Shown here: positions 33,968-42,332 of the stretch, one piece after another | Layout: each line of letters opens with the position of its first letter | Position numbering within the stretch: position 1 is the first letter of the stretch | NCBI RefSeq assembly: GCF_900142525.1 | Contig: NZ_FRBD01000024.1 | Coordinates: 1-56,549, forward strand | Origin: Xylanibacter ruminicola | Lineage (GTDB): Bacteria > Bacteroidota > Bacteroidia > Bacteroidales > Bacteroidaceae | Length of the DNA: 56,549 bases | Direction: 5' to 3' | The notes under the pieces: model-generated | The model's input: the letters and a program-made list of their open reading frames with translations, nothing else | Database searches by the model: none | Told to the model about the DNA's origin: nothing | Program-made: the position numbers and the translations under genes

Positions 33968-34611
33968 TCTGTTACCTCCACAAAATCATCAACCTCGCCG
34001 TTGCCACTTTCCATCTCAGCGTCGGGTTCCACAAAGCCTATCTCCTCGTCCATGCCATACTGACCACTACCAACAAGGAGTGTTAAAGGCTGCTCGATAG
34101 AGATACGTTCACCCGTAGACACTTTGCGACCATTACACGACACGCCATACACCCAGTCCCTCTCGCCTGTCACATATTGAGGAGGCAGAACCTTGAATCC
34201 CAACGACACGAGTTTAGCCTCAGCCTCGCGATAGCTGCAGTTATCAACAACATCAGGGATAGCTACCTTAGGTGAATTTGAAGAATTGATTGTTACATAG
34301 ATTGTATGACCCGACTTTACCGTCAGGCCAGCACTTGGACTCTGAGTTAATACACAATCAGCAGGCAGACGCTTGTTATAACCAGAATCGGTTACAACAA
34401 TCAGCAACCCGTTTTCTTCAAGCAGGGCTCTGGCCTTAGATATCCCCATACCCTCGATATTAGGAATCCTGATACTCTCACCATGATGGGTATACCAGTC
34501 GAGGCCGTAGTTTACGCCTACAAGCAGAGCGAAGATAACCAGTACCATCGCTATCAAGTTACCAATCAGAAACTTGCTGCAGAACTTACCGAAGAATTCT
34601 TTCGCTTTCAT
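33964..34611 (-). CDS. Membrane-anchored PASTA-domain protein
   Basis: This 215-residue protein has an N-terminal membrane span (LIGNLIAMVLVIFALLVGV) and then two to three PASTA repeats with the usual PN(I/V)xGMxxxxARxLLEENGL pattern (residues about 45-180), and an acidic tail. PASTA domains bind muropeptides or beta-lactams in kinases and PBPs; here there is no kinase or transpeptidase attached, as in other Bacteroidales. The ATG at 34611 is chosen because the promoter's -7 box ends 6 bp upstream of it, leaving almost no leader. Confidence 0.88.
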   Translation of the reverse strand: MKAKEFFGKFCSKFLIGNLIAMVLVIFALLVGVNYGLDWYTHHGESIRIPNIEGMGISKARALLEENGLLIVVTDSGYNKRLPADCVLTQSPSAGLTVKSGHTIYVTINSSNSPKVAIPDVVDNCSYREAEAKLVSLGFKVLPPQYVTGERDWVYGVSCNGRKVSTGERISIEQPLTLLVGSGQYGMDEEIGFVEPDAEMESGNGEVDDFVEVTE

Positions 34612-34616
34612 GGCTG

Positions 34617-34648
34617 CAAAGGTATACAAAAAAACAGAAAGAAGCAAA
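34617..34648 (-). promoter_or_regulatory. Promoter of the PASTA-rluD-ddl operon
   Basis: The minus-strand TACCTTTG (plus CAAAGGTA 34617-34624) and TTTG (plus CAAA 34645-34648) have an ideal 20-bp spacer. The start point would fall at or within a few nucleotides of the ATG, so the mRNA is expected to be leaderless or nearly so. Confidence 0.7.
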
Positions 34649-34701
34649 GATTTCGCTCTACTTCTTTCTATTTTAACTCATTTTCTAAGTTCCCGTCCGA
34701 A

Positions 34702-34857
34702 TTACTTTCCGTGATTCTCATCAGAAACTGTCAACTTCTTGCGGCCCTTGGCACGACGAGCAGCCAGTACTCGACGACCGTTCTTGGTGGCCATTCTCTC
34801 ACGGAAGCCGTGCTTGTTTACACGACGGCGATTGTGTGGCTGAAATGTTCTCTTCAT
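34702..34857 (-). CDS. rpmH: 50S ribosomal protein L34 (bL34)
   Basis: This is a 51-residue, very basic protein. It starts [20 protein letters not shown] and continues [18 protein letters not shown], the complete bL34 signature. The last nine residues (TVSDENHGK) are a short acidic/His tail typical of Bacteroidota. It has its own promoter at 34905-34936 and is divergent from efp. It is not next to dnaA or rnpA, so it does not mark an origin here. Confidence 0.97.
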   Translation of the reverse strand: MKRTFQPHNRRRVNKHGFRERMATKNGRRVLAARRAKGRKKLTVSDENHGK

Positions 34858-34904
34858 TGTGATATACTTATTTAATTTTGTTATTTATTTACCGATTTGG
34901 GGTG

Positions 34905-34936
34905 CAAAAGTACTCATTTCTTTTGAAATACGCAAA
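34905..34936 (-). promoter_or_regulatory. Promoter of rpmH
   Basis: The minus-strand TACTTTTG (plus CAAAAGTA 34905-34912) and TTTG (plus CAAA 34933-34936) are 20 bp apart. The leader is about 40 nt. Confidence 0.7.
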
Positions 34937-34986
34937 TTTTATACGATTTTTAGCTAAACTTTTTATGTTTTTTTCCAAAAAAGCAG

Positions 34987-34994
34987 TACCTTTG
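34987..34994 (+). promoter_or_regulatory. -7 box of efp
   Basis: TACCTTTG lies 38 bp before the efp ATG. The -33 region is T-rich without a clean TTTG at the best spacing. Confidence 0.6.
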
Positions 34995-35032
34995 CACCCG
35001 AAAACGATATAAAAGTAACATTTTAAAGGTTT

Positions 35033-35599
35033 ATGATTAATTCACAAGACATTAAAAAAGGCACCGCCATTCGCATGGACGGTGGCATTTGGGTGTGCAT
35101 TGATTTCCAGCACCGCAAGCCAGGTAAGGGTAACACCATCATGATCATCAAGGTTAAGAACGTATCAGACGGTCGCGTACTGGAGCGTCGCTTCAACATC
35201 GGCGAAAAGCTTGAGGACGTTATCATCGAGCGTCGTCCTTATCAGTATCTCTATGAGGACCAGTCAGGTCGTATCTTCATGAATCAGGAGACTTTCGAGC
35301 AGACTCCCATCGACAACGAACTCGTAATCGGTCATGAGTACATGAAGGAAAGCGACATCGTGGAGGTTGTTTCAGATACTACTGACGGTACTATCCTGTA
35401 CGCTGAAATGCCAGTTAAGACCGTTCTCCGCGTTACTCACTCTGAGCCAGGCGTTAAGGGCGACACAGCTACAAACACTCTGAAGCCTGCTACACTTGAG
35501 ACTGGTGTTGAGGTTCGCGTTCCTCTGTTTATCAACGAGGGCGACCTGATTCAGGTTGACACACGCGATGGTTCTTACCTGCAGAGAGTAAAGGAGTAA
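35033..35599 (+). CDS. efp: Translation elongation factor P
   Basis: EF-P (188 residues) rescues ribosomes stalled on polyproline. It has three beta-barrel domains; the tip loop HRKPGKGNT near residues 29-37 carries the lysine that would be modified, and GHEYMKESDIVEVV and VRVPLFINEGDLIQVDTRDG mark the middle and C-terminal domains. Length and motifs are standard. It has its own promoter, and the gene after it begins in a heptamer array. Confidence 0.97.
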   Translation: MINSQDIKKGTAIRMDGGIWVCIDFQHRKPGKGNTIMIIKVKNVSDGRVLERRFNIGEKLEDVIIERRPYQYLYEDQSGRIFMNQETFEQTPIDNELVIGHEYMKESDIVEVVSDTTDGTILYAEMPVKTVLRVTHSEPGVKGDTATNTLKPATLETGVEVRVPLFINEGDLIQVDTRDGSYLQRVKE

Positions 35600-35607
35600 T
35601 TCTTCTA

Positions 35608-35635
35608 TTGAACATTGAAGATTGAACATTGAAAT
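35608..35635 (+). repeat. Heptamer array at the start of the GT2 gene
   Basis: The units TTGAACA, TTGAAGA, TTGAACA and TTGAAAT are in 7-bp register. The TTG of the last unit (35629) is the start codon of the glycosyltransferase gene. Confidence 0.75.
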
Positions 35636-36633
35636 ATTCGATCATTGTCCCCGTTTATAACCGTCCAGATGAAGTGGACGAATTACTCGAAAGCCTGACT
35701 CTCCAAACACTTAAGGATTTCGAAGTAATCATTGTGGAAGACGGGTCGATAAAGACATGCAAGGATGTTTGCGACAAATACGCAAACATCCTTGATTTGC
35801 ATTATTATGCCAAGGAAAACAGCGGACCAGGCCAAAGTCGCAACTATGGTGCAGAGCGCTCTAACGGGGAATGGCTGATCATCCTTGACAGTGATGTAGT
35901 ACTGCCCGAGATCTATCTCACTGCGGTAGATAAAGCCATCACCAATCACCCAACATCCGAAGCCCCAATCACCGCCTGGGGCGGTCCAGATGCTGCGCAT
36001 CCATCGTTTACGCCAGTACAGAAAGCCATCAGCTATTCGATGACCTCGTTCTTTACTACTGGCGGTATCAGAGGAGGAAAGGCGAAACTAGATAAATTCT
36101 ATCCGCGATCATTCAATATGGGTATCCGTCGCGATGTATATCTACAACTCGGGGGATTCTCAAAAATGCGCTTTGGCGAGGACATCGACTTCTCGTATCG
36201 CATAGTCGAAGCTGGCTACATGCCACGCCTGTTCCCTGATGCATGGGTATGGCATAAGCGCCGCACTGACTTCCGTAAGTTCTTCCGTCAGGTTTATAAC
36301 AGCGGCATAGCCCGTATCAATCTCGAAAAGCGTCATCCCGGCACCATGAAACTGGTTCATCTGCTACCCACCGTCTTTACACTCGGCGTCATCGGGCTGC
36401 TGTTGATTACACTGTTCTTTCCTCTCGCGTGCGTACCTATTATATTATACTGCATTATTATTTGTATCGACTCCAGCATCAAGAACAAGAGTCTATGGGT
36501 AGGACTGCTGAGCATTCCAGCTGCCTTTGTACAACTGATGGGTTACGGATTCGGCTTTATTGAGTCGTGGTGGAAGCGCTGCGTACTGAAACAAAGCGAA
36601 TTTACTGCCTTTGAAAAGAACTTCTACAAATGA
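35629..36633 (+). CDS. Family 2 glycosyltransferase, membrane-attached
   Basis: This 334-residue protein has an N-terminal GT-A domain (YSIIVPVYNRPDEVDELLES, then IILDSDVVLPE as the DxD-type motif and GGFSKMRFGEDIDFSYR as the acceptor/base region) and two membrane spans near 250-285. It would transfer a sugar to a lipid or glycan precursor at the inner membrane. The start is a TTG: the in-frame codon two positions upstream is a stop, and the GT core begins immediately after, so no ATG can serve without removing the first strand. The TTG is the beginning of the fourth heptamer of a repeat array. It overlaps radC by 4 bp. Confidence 0.88.
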   Translation: MKYSIIVPVYNRPDEVDELLESLTLQTLKDFEVIIVEDGSIKTCKDVCDKYANILDLHYYAKENSGPGQSRNYGAERSNGEWLIILDSDVVLPEIYLTAVDKAITNHPTSEAPITAWGGPDAAHPSFTPVQKAISYSMTSFFTTGGIRGGKAKLDKFYPRSFNMGIRRDVYLQLGGFSKMRFGEDIDFSYRIVEAGYMPRLFPDAWVWHKRRTDFRKFFRQVYNSGIARINLEKRHPGTMKLVHLLPTVFTLGVIGLLLITLFFPLACVPIILYCIIICIDSSIKNKSLWVGLLSIPAAFVQLMGYGFGFIESWWKRCVLKQSEFTAFEKNFYK

Positions 36634-37319
36634 GTGACAAACTGAACATCAATCAGTGGGCCGAGGAAGACCGCCCAAGAGAGAAAATGGCAAATCTTGG
36701 AACAGAAGCTTTGTCGAGCGCAGAGTTACTGGCTATACTGATTGGTTCGGGCTCTACCAAGGAGAGTGCTGTAGACTTGATGAAACGCATTCTTAACGAC
36801 TGCAACAACAGTTTAAACACACTAGGCAAAAAGTCGATAAACGACCTATGCCAATATAATGGTGTGGGACCAGCTAAGGCCATTACTATTCTGGCAGCCT
36901 GCGAACTGGGCAAGCGCAGACAGATGGAATCGCCAGAAGAAAGGCCTGATCTTGGTACAGCAACAAACATTTACAACCACATGCATCCCGTGATGCAAGA
37001 TCTGGACGTCGAGGAGTTCTGGGCGCTGATGCTCAATCAGAACTACCGACTCATCAAGAAAGTGCGCATAGCCCATGGCGGCATCACCGAAACAACTGTC
37101 GACATCCGCATTATCATGCGCGAAGCAGTGCAATGTAACGCTACACAACTGGCTGTGTGTCACAATCATCCATCTGGAAACAGCACACCAAGTGAGCAAG
37201 ATGATATCCTCACCCGAAGCATCATGCAGGCATGCAACGTGATGAATATCCATTTTCTGGATCATGTCATCGTAACCGATGGCGTCTACTATAGTTACCA
37301 CGAAAAAGGGAGATGCTAA
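36630..37319 (+). CDS. radC: RadC-family JAB-domain protein
   Basis: This 229-residue protein has an N-terminal helix-hairpin-helix segment (YNGVGPAKAITILAACELGK) and a C-terminal JAMM/MPN metalloprotease-like domain with HNHPSGNSTPSEQD near residue 176, which binds zinc. The name RadC is historical; a DNA-repair role is not supported and the true function is unclear. It starts 4 bp inside the glycosyltransferase gene. Confidence 0.94.
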   Translation: MSDKLNINQWAEEDRPREKMANLGTEALSSAELLAILIGSGSTKESAVDLMKRILNDCNNSLNTLGKKSINDLCQYNGVGPAKAITILAACELGKRRQMESPEERPDLGTATNIYNHMHPVMQDLDVEEFWALMLNQNYRLIKKVRIAHGGITETTVDIRIIMREAVQCNATQLAVCHNHPSGNSTPSEQDDILTRSIMQACNVMNIHFLDHVIVTDGVYYSYHEKGRC

Positions 37320-37337
37320 CAAACAAAAATATACATT

Positions 37338-37658
37338 ATGACACAAGAAGAGAAAACACAGATAGAAGAGAGGATCGTTGATGTGCTGAAAACCGTCTAC
37401 GACCCTGAGATTCCCGTCAACATCTACGACTTAGGCATGATCTATAAAATAGATGTACAAGACGATTACACAGTAGACCTTGATATGACTTTTACTGCTC
37501 CCAACTGTCCCGCTGCCGATTTCATCCTTGAGGATGTGCGCACCAAGGTTGAAAGTGTGGAGGGCGTAAAGGGATCGAATGTAAACCTAGTTTTCGAACC
37601 CGCATGGGATCAATCGATGATGAGCGAAGAAGCACGAGTAGAACTTGGATTCGACTAG
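37338..37658 (+). CDS. DUF59 / MIP18-family iron-sulfur assembly protein (SufT-like)
   Basis: This 106-residue protein has the DUF59 pattern IVDVLKTVYDPEIPVNIYDLG at the N-terminus and TFTAPNCPAADFILEDV with the conserved Cys near residue 57. The family helps mature Fe-S proteins. No other suf gene is adjacent. lpxH starts 9 bp downstream. Confidence 0.9.
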   Translation: MTQEEKTQIEERIVDVLKTVYDPEIPVNIYDLGMIYKIDVQDDYTVDLDMTFTAPNCPAADFILEDVRTKVESVEGVKGSNVNLVFEPAWDQSMMSEEARVELGFD

Positions 37659-37667
37659 TTGACAGTT

Positions 37668-38432
37668 ATGAAGAATATATATTTCCTCTCTGATGCGCAC
37701 CTTGGGTCGCTGGCCATTCCACATCAAAGAATGCAGGAGCGCCGACTGGTTCGTTTTCTCGACAGTATCAAAGAGAAGGCTGCCGCCATCTATCTATTGG
37801 GCGACATGTTTGACTTCTGGTACGAATATAAATACGTGGTACCCAAAGGATATACCCGATTCCTAGGTAAACTGTCGGAGCTCACCGACATGGGGGTAGA
37901 AGTGCATTACTTTACCGGTAACCACGACATCTGGGCCTACGAATATCTGGAAAAGGAGTGCGGTGTTATTCTGCACAAAAAACCAGAGACTACCGAGATA
38001 TACGGCAAGATGTTCTATCTGGCTCATGGCGACGGATTGGGCGATCCCAACAAGAGTTTCAAACTCATTAAAAGTATATTCCACAACAAGGCGTGTCAGT
38101 GGGCTTTCTCTGCCCTCCACCCACGCTGGGGCATGTGGTTCGGATTGAACTGGGCTAAGCACAGCAGGATGAAACGCCCCAACGGCGAGGAACCAGCCTA
38201 TATGGGTGAGAACCGCGAGCATTTGGTGCTATACACCAAGCAATATATACAGTACCACTCTAACGTAGACTACTTTATCTATGGTCATCGCCATATAGAA
38301 GTAGACCTACAACTTACTAAGAAGGCGCGCATGATTATCCTTGGCGACTGGATTACACAATTCTCCTACATCGTCTACGATGGTGAGCATCTTCTGCTCT
38401 CGCAATATATAGAAGGAGAAAGTAAGCCATAA
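37668..38432 (+). CDS. lpxH: UDP-2,3-diacylglucosamine diphosphatase (LpxH type)
   Basis: This 254-residue calcineurin-like metallophosphoesterase cleaves UDP-diacylglucosamine to lipid X in lipid A synthesis at the inner membrane. The metal-site motifs are all present: LSDAHLGS, GDMFDFWYEYK, FTGNHD, AHGDGLGDP and YGHRHIEVD. I chose the ATG at 37668; a TTG nine bases upstream is next to the previous stop codon. The gene ends in front of a perfect bidirectional terminator. Confidence 0.92.
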   Translation: MKNIYFLSDAHLGSLAIPHQRMQERRLVRFLDSIKEKAAAIYLLGDMFDFWYEYKYVVPKGYTRFLGKLSELTDMGVEVHYFTGNHDIWAYEYLEKECGVILHKKPETTEIYGKMFYLAHGDGLGDPNKSFKLIKSIFHNKACQWAFSALHPRWGMWFGLNWAKHSRMKRPNGEEPAYMGENREHLVLYTKQYIQYHSNVDYFIYGHRHIEVDLQLTKKARMIILGDWITQFSYIVYDGEHLLLSQYIEGESKP

Positions 38433-38450
38433 AAGCATAGCTTTCGCATG

Positions 38451-38491
38451 ACAAAACCATAGCTTTCAGAATGCAAAAGCTATGGTTTTGT
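38451..38491. terminator. Perfect 16-bp stem, bidirectional terminator
   Basis: ACAAAACCATAGCTTT (38451-38466) and AAAGCTATGGTTTTGT (38476-38491) form a perfect stem with a 9-nt loop, flanked by A and T residues inside the stem ends. It separates lpxH from the convergent gene and overlaps the last 12 bp of the latter. Confidence 0.85.
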
Positions 38492-39055
38492 TACATTTTG
38501 TCTTTTATACGATGTTGTATCTTGGAGTGCCGTCCAGCGCTGTTCGTACTCCAGCTCCTGCGCCCGGACCTTCTTTAACGCTTGTTTGCGTCGATGACGA
38601 TCAGCGATTTTAGGACCTACCGTTACATCATAAAGCCAAGCCAACATGGCCAACACATTGGGACCTGCAGCCACAACCTGCGGCAACGGAACTTCCTTTG
38701 GAGTAGTTGGCCGTAACATATTTGTCATCATATCCTTGCGACGGTCTTTACCTAATATCACCACCTCGTCGATAGCACGCAATGTGGGAATCAAGAATAT
38801 AGTATCACCATGTATCTCATCGCGAAGCACATAGCGGCGCTGAAACTTGGGGTGGCAGAAGTCAATACGTTTAAAACTATCAGGAATCTCAATCATTCCG
38901 TTCCATGGTGTACGAATCTCAGAGCCGTTGTCTATGCGCACCTGTACATCGCGCTGGGGAGCCTTCGACTCAAGACTGGCCACAACCAGTTTACGTTGAG
39001 CCATCACCCCAACACAGCATAACAAAAATGTTGCTATGAAATACAGCCGATTCAT
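38480..39055 (-). CDS. Secreted protein with carboxypeptidase-regulatory-like domain
   Basis: This 191-residue protein has a signal peptide (ends VGVMAQ). Residues 20-100 look like a transthyretin-like/carboxypeptidase-regulatory domain (LVVASLESKAPQRDVQVRID, then TPWNGMIEIPDSFKRI), followed by a basic, helical C-terminal half with no recognised motif. Such proteins are common and uncharacterised in Prevotella. A weak promoter (CAAAATTA at 39080 with CAAA at 39109 on the plus strand) lies upstream. Confidence 0.65.
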   Translation of the reverse strand: MNRLYFIATFLLCCVGVMAQRKLVVASLESKAPQRDVQVRIDNGSEIRTPWNGMIEIPDSFKRIDFCHPKFQRRYVLRDEIHGDTIFLIPTLRAIDEVVILGKDRRKDMMTNMLRPTTPKEVPLPQVVAAGPNVLAMLAWLYDVTVGPKIADRHRRKQALKKVRAQELEYEQRWTALQDTTSYKRQNVTKP

Positions 39056-39079
39056 GATTTAGTCTTTTCAATACTGCTG

Positions 39080-39112
39080 CAAAATTATGACTTTTCTGCA
39101 TATCTAACCAAA
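39080..39112 (-). promoter_or_regulatory. Possible promoter of the 38480-39055 gene
   Basis: The minus-strand TAATTTTG (plus 39080-39087) and TTTG (plus CAAA 39109-39112) are 21 bp apart, slightly long. Confidence 0.5.
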
Positions 39113-39181
39113 ATGAAGTATTATAATATCTTATAGATATAAAAATTAATGTAAGATTAAGTCTTTTTGAATTAAAATATG

Positions 39182-39189
39182 TATCTTTG
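39182..39189 (+). promoter_or_regulatory. -7 box of the KdgK-like kinase gene
   Basis: TATCTTTG lies 12 bp before the ATG at 39202. It overlaps an in-frame TTG (39187), which therefore cannot be the start codon. Confidence 0.6.
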
Positions 39190-39201
39190 CAGCAATTTCT
39201 A

Positions 39202-40254
39202 ATGGATAAGACCAACATGAGCAGAAAGAAGATAGTAACATTCGGCGAGTTATTACTTAGGTTCTCGAAACCTGGACAACTCAGACTGACACAGGGCGAC
39301 CTGTTTACCAGCAAATATGGTGGTAGTGAAGCCAATGTAGCAGTATCACTGGCCACACAAGGCGAGGATGTAACATATATAACCCGATTACCAGACACAC
39401 CTGTAGGACATGCAGGCGCCATGAACTTGGCACAGTTAGGTGTAGACACAAGCGAAGTACTCTATGGGGGACAGCGCATAGGCACATATTACTTTGAGCC
39501 AGCAGCCGGCATGCGTGCTGCAAAAGTTATCTACGACCGATCTGGTTCGGCCTATTACGACCTGAAACCGGGCATGATACCCTGGCGCAAGATACTTCAG
39601 GACTGTGCCTACTTCCATGTATCGGGCATCACAGCCGCCATCTCATCACAGGCAGCCGAAGCCACCTTCGAGGCTCTTGACATCGCTGACGAACTGGGCG
39701 TTACCATCTGCTTTGACATCAACTACCGAAAGAACCTGTGGAAGTACGAAGGAGCCCAACCTCGCGAGACACTGAGTAGCATGCTGTCGCGCTGCGACAT
39801 GATGTTTGGCGACGCCATCGAGTTCGAGTGGTTATCGCAGCATAAGCAGCCCCCATTCACTGCTACCGACTCCAACTTCGAAATGCAGATGAAGGAGTAT
39901 GGTGAGTGGTTCAATGAACTACACGCACAATATCCCCGACTGAAAAACTGGATGATGGGCATGCGAAATATTGTCAGCTCTAACCACCACACACTTACAG
40001 CACTGCTATGGACAGAGGGAGAACTGCTACAGGCACCTATCATAGACATCCCCGATGTGATAGACCCTGTAGGTGTGGGCGATGCATTCATGGGCGGATG
40101 GCTGCACGCCATCAATATCTTCTCCGATGACAAGCAGAAGCAACTCAACTACTCACTGGCCGCTGCCGCACTGAAGAATACCATCCCCGGCGACTTCAAC
40201 CTATCGACCGAGAATGAGATAACAGACGTGATGCAGCAGTACGATCTTATTTAG
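39202..40254 (+). CDS. PfkB-family sugar kinase, probable 2-keto-3-deoxygluconate kinase
   Basis: This protein is about 350 residues from the ATG at 39202; an ATG at 39217 is also plausible. PfkB motifs are VTFGELLLRFSKPG at the N-terminus, SKYGGSEANVAVSLA (substrate-binding GG) and DPVGVGDAFMGGW near residue 290 with the catalytic Asp. ICFDINYRKNLW is typical of 2-keto-3-deoxygluconate kinases (KdgK), which act in pectin and uronate catabolism. No other uronate genes are adjacent, so the substrate rests on similarity alone. Confidence 0.8.
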   Translation: MDKTNMSRKKIVTFGELLLRFSKPGQLRLTQGDLFTSKYGGSEANVAVSLATQGEDVTYITRLPDTPVGHAGAMNLAQLGVDTSEVLYGGQRIGTYYFEPAAGMRAAKVIYDRSGSAYYDLKPGMIPWRKILQDCAYFHVSGITAAISSQAAEATFEALDIADELGVTICFDINYRKNLWKYEGAQPRETLSSMLSRCDMMFGDAIEFEWLSQHKQPPFTATDSNFEMQMKEYGEWFNELHAQYPRLKNWMMGMRNIVSSNHHTLTALLWTEGELLQAPIIDIPDVIDPVGVGDAFMGGWLHAINIFSDDKQKQLNYSLAAAALKNTIPGDFNLSTENEITDVMQQYDLI

Positions 40255-40341
40255 TCTTTTATAATATTTAACGTTTCAGCGTGCAGGGTTTTTGCCTCTA
40301 TATCGTTTATGTAGATAAAGAACCATAAAACGGTAATAGAG

Positions 40342-41079
40342 ATGAAAAGAACAAAAGTGGCTTTGACCATTCTCATGCTGGTTGTATCAACCATTACTAC
40401 CCAAGGACAGGACATCAACTGGCAGGCAAGAGCCGGAATCGGCTCTGCAAGCCTCATAGGCGGCGTGTCGAACATCGACGAACGAACAGGTTTTCATATC
40501 GGAGGTGGTGCCGACATCGGCTTATCGAAGAACGGCGTATTCAGGCTGCAACCACAACTGAGATTTGAACAAAAAGGCTGGCAGTTTGATGGCTATTACG
40601 GAAACGAACAGATTATGAAGGCGCACTTTAAAACGCATCTTGACTACATAGAACTGCCCGTGATGGCGGCAGTCCGTTTGCGTTTAGCCAAGAAAAGCTA
40701 TTTTACCTACAAGACAGGTTTGTATGTGGCTTACGGTATGAACGCCAAGACCAAGATGGAGATTCTTAACACAGAAGGCAAAGAGACCTTCGACAGCAAC
40801 CACTTCAGCGAATCTTGCGACTTCCGTGATATTGTCTACGACAAAGACACTCGTAAGACCGGCTACCCCAAGTTTGACCGTTGGGATATAGGCATGATTG
40901 GAGGCATCGACCTAACATTCAACCACTTTATTATAGGTGGAGAAGTATCAGTAGGCATCAAACACCTGTGTGAATCTAGTTTTATTGGTGGTACGTTAAA
41001 CAATATCATCAACTATGTGTTCACAGGAGGTAGTCCCAAAAACATATCAGCAAGCCTATCTGTTGGCTACCAGTTCTAA
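40342..41079 (+). CDS. Outer-membrane beta-barrel protein (porin-like)
   Basis: This 245-residue protein has a signal peptide (ends TTQGQ) and then amphipathic strands with a PorT/OmpX-like look: WQARAGIGSASLIGG, FRLQPQLRFEQKGWQFDG, YFTYKTGLYVAYGM, and a terminal SLSVGYQF ending in Phe. It opens a five-gene rightward operon that includes an ECF sigma factor and a dual-membrane anti-sigma factor. The gap to the next gene is 17 bp. Its function within the module is unknown; it could be a sensed or regulated component. Confidence 0.8.
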   Translation: MKRTKVALTILMLVVSTITTQGQDINWQARAGIGSASLIGGVSNIDERTGFHIGGGADIGLSKNGVFRLQPQLRFEQKGWQFDGYYGNEQIMKAHFKTHLDYIELPVMAAVRLRLAKKSYFTYKTGLYVAYGMNAKTKMEILNTEGKETFDSNHFSESCDFRDIVYDKDTRKTGYPKFDRWDIGMIGGIDLTFNHFIIGGEVSVGIKHLCESSFIGGTLNNIINYVFTGGSPKNISASLSVGYQF

Positions 41080-41096
41080 ATTAATTCGTGTAAACA

Positions 41097-41786
41097 ATGA
41101 AAAGAATATTTCCACTAACAATCATCATAGCAGCGCTGCTATCAGCATGCAGCCCGGGCGGCGACTGGCTTAACTATGAAGATCCAAAGATTGAGTATTC
41201 CGACCTACCTTCTCTTGACTACACCTTCAAAGGCGTATGGACAGTTGACGACATCAAGGGCGACGAAACCTATTCACGCATACTCATTGACTTTAAAAGC
41301 AAGAACCTGATATCTTGTGGTACATTCCCTTACGCAACCATTATGGAAGCACTCTTTCCAGAGGTTAAGGTTGCCAAGATATGCGACAACTCAGCCGAGA
41401 GTGGCACGCCATCACCAGAGGAGGATCTCTGGGAGCAGACAGTCATGAGCCATGGTACTAATCTCTGTCTGATGTCGAGTCTCGGCATACCCTATCGCTG
41501 CATTGGTATTTCCGAACAGTCAATCTACCTGGAGATGAAGCCCGACATGACATATGGCATACTATACCTGCCGTTTGTAGTAACTAAGGACAACGGCACG
41601 CTGATGGCAGTAATGCTGACAGTTGCACCTACTGAATCAACAGCCTTACTCGATAGAGATGGCGCCTCGTTCTCAAACAGGCTAACAGTTACGCAAGTAG
41701 AAACCATCATCGACGGACAGTCGGAAATAAAGAGGCTGAATCCCACGATGCAACTCAGATTCACCAGTATCGAAAAAGTCAAGTAA
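41097..41786 (+). CDS. Uncharacterised lipoprotein
   Basis: This 229-residue protein has a lipoprotein signal (ALLSAC, Cys18). The mature part contains YTFKGVWTVDDIKGDETY, RILIDFKSKNLISCGTFPY and LPTMQLRF-like beta strands near the end, suggesting a calycin-like or beta-sandwich fold. I do not recognise the family. It lies between the barrel gene and the sigma factor gene with gaps of 17 and 6 bp, so it belongs to the same transcript and probably to the same envelope module. Confidence 0.7.
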   Translation: MKRIFPLTIIIAALLSACSPGGDWLNYEDPKIEYSDLPSLDYTFKGVWTVDDIKGDETYSRILIDFKSKNLISCGTFPYATIMEALFPEVKVAKICDNSAESGTPSPEEDLWEQTVMSHGTNLCLMSSLGIPYRCIGISEQSIYLEMKPDMTYGILYLPFVVTKDNGTLMAVMLTVAPTESTALLDRDGASFSNRLTVTQVETIIDGQSEIKRLNPTMQLRFTSIEKVK

Positions 41787-41792
41787 GCAGAA

Positions 41793-42332
41793 GTGGAAAA
41801 CGAACAGCAACTGCTATCAGCCATCAACCAAGGCGATCGTACTGCCATGCGGCAACTCTACGAGCGCTATAAGGGTTATGCCATGTCCATAGGACTAAGG
41901 TATACCCCCGAAATGAGCGATGTGGAGGATGTAGTGCAAGATAGCTTTGTGACCATCCTGACCTCTATCGACAAGTTCGACTACCGAGGCGAGGGCTCGC
42001 TGAAAGGTTGGATAGGCAGGATTGTTGCCAACAAAGCATTCGACTTTGTAAAACAACATGAGCGCATCACATTCGTTGACACCATCCCGGATGCCCCGAA
42101 CGATGAGCCTGAGATAGAACGTATTCCGCCCGATGTGCTCACGGCAATGATAGCAGAGCTGCCTTCGGGCTACAGAATGATACTGAATCTCTATGTATTT
42201 GAACACTGCTCTCATCGCGAGATAGCCAACAAGTTAGGCATTAAAGAGAGCACATCCTCCTCACAGTTGTCGAGAGCACGACAGTTATTAGCCAAGATGA
42301 TGACGGATTATTTAAAACGACACGAGACATGA
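41793..42332 (+). CDS. ECF-type RNA polymerase sigma factor
   Basis: This 179-residue sigma-70 family protein has region 2 at about residues 20-90 (MRQLYERYKGYAMSIGLRY, DVEDVVQDSFVTIL) and region 4 at about 120-170 (LPSGYRMILNLYVFEHCSHR, EIANKLGIKESTSSSQLSRA). It starts with GTG at 41793, 6 bp after the lipoprotein gene. The stop codon overlaps the start of the next gene (ATGA at 42329), the usual coupling of a sigma factor with its anti-sigma factor. It would redirect RNA polymerase to envelope-stress promoters, possibly including this operon. Confidence 0.93.
   Translation: MENEQQLLSAINQGDRTAMRQLYERYKGYAMSIGLRYTPEMSDVEDVVQDSFVTILTSIDKFDYRGEGSLKGWIGRIVANKAFDFVKQHERITFVDTIPDAPNDEPEIERIPPDVLTAMIAELPSGYRMILNLYVFEHCSHREIANKLGIKESTSSSQLSRARQLLAKMMTDYLKRHET

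Noticed and set aside
34702..34994. Replication origin next to rpmH
   Set aside because: No dnaA, rnpA or DnaA-box cluster is visible; the region is just two divergent promoters for rpmH and efp.
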